Assembly (NCBI GenBank): GCA_007922225.1
Contig: ML679995.1
Span: forward strand, 6,142,689-6,206,688
Source: Emydura subglobosa
Lineage: Eukaryota; Chordata; Testudines; Chelidae
Reading direction: 5' to 3'
DNA: 64,000 nt
The position numbers and the translations under genes were made by a program. The notes under the pieces are model-generated. The model was given only the letters and a program-made list of their open reading frames with translations. It did no database searches and was not told the origin of the DNA. This document shows positions 63,785 through 64,000 of the stretch, in pieces. The first letter of the stretch is position 1. The number at the start of each line of letters is the position of its first letter.

Positions 63785-64000
63785 AGCACATTCCGGAGGC
63801 AGACATAATCTAGCTGCAAAGATTTGAGAAAGGCAGCCAGCCCAGCAATGAATGTCTGTACACCGGGTTGTTAGATACATGGGACGTTTAGTTTTAATGG
63901 GTTGTCCTGCTGCCTGGACTGTGCATCCTGTATGCCTGTGATCTGTTTGTCTTAGGCTTTGCATCTCTCTCTCTCTCTGGGTTTTGTATAGTATAACCCC
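63785..64000. other. Unassigned right edge
   Basis: No gene is recognised. A CT microsatellite (about seven units) lies at 63966-63980. Confidence 0.4.

Overview
The window reads as non-coding vertebrate nuclear DNA, most likely from a turtle; a crocodilian or another slow-evolving sauropsid is the main alternative. The basis is the dominance of CR1 LINE tails (I count about 17 copies or fragments), the style of the LTRs, Harbinger/PIF DNA elements with TWA-like target duplications, MIR/CORE-type SINEs with tRNA-like heads, and CA and CAAA microsatellites. There is no bacterial-style gene density, no rRNA and no CRISPR. I found no host exon I would defend. Every recognisable protein fragment belongs to a transposable element and every one is broken.

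Layout. 1-8 kb: two long antisense CR1 tails (966-2240, 4424-5031), a minus-strand solo-LTR candidate (6132-6832) and a third CR1 tail (8050-8427). 9-20 kb: short CR1 tails, a diverged 121-bp tandem duplication beside one of them (10603-10846), AT-rich repeats, an odd cysteine-containing minus-strand tract (12.8-14.6 kb) and a CAAA microsatellite inside a SINE. 20.8-23.5 kb: three consecutive antisense CR1 tails. 23.5-29 kb: mostly unassigned DNA with scattered SINEs. 29.4-31.1 kb: a long LTR-like element split by a CR1. 32-36 kb: AT-rich and palindromic repeats plus a MIR. 37.2-38.6 kb: a three-level nest (CR1 > LTR-like insert > MITE). 38.9-40.3 kb: a block of A/T-rich repeats, followed by a clean 289-bp MITE with a TAA target duplication. 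43.5-46.7 kb: a CR1 ORF2 pseudogene (endonuclease plus reverse transcriptase) carrying an antisense LTR. 51.2-55.5 kb: a nearly complete Harbinger-type transposon with two convergent genes, a MYB/SANT-like DNA-binding protein (+) and a DDE transposase (-), the latter hit by a solo LTR. 55.7-58.4 kb: Penelope-like fragments and another CR1. 59.4-60.0 kb: a solo LTR with a target duplication. 61.4-62.3 kb: a long antisense CR1. 63.65-63.78 kb: a small MITE with perfect 11-bp termini.

The elements form a relative chronology: CR1s and SINEs are the hosts, LTRs and MITEs cut into them, and some CR1s cut into LTRs. The best candidate for a biological system is the Harbinger element, in which transposase and MYB-like partner run tail to tail with poly(A) signals only about 30 bp apart. 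It is a decayed copy of a known type, not a new system. Boundaries of old repeats are estimates made by eye.
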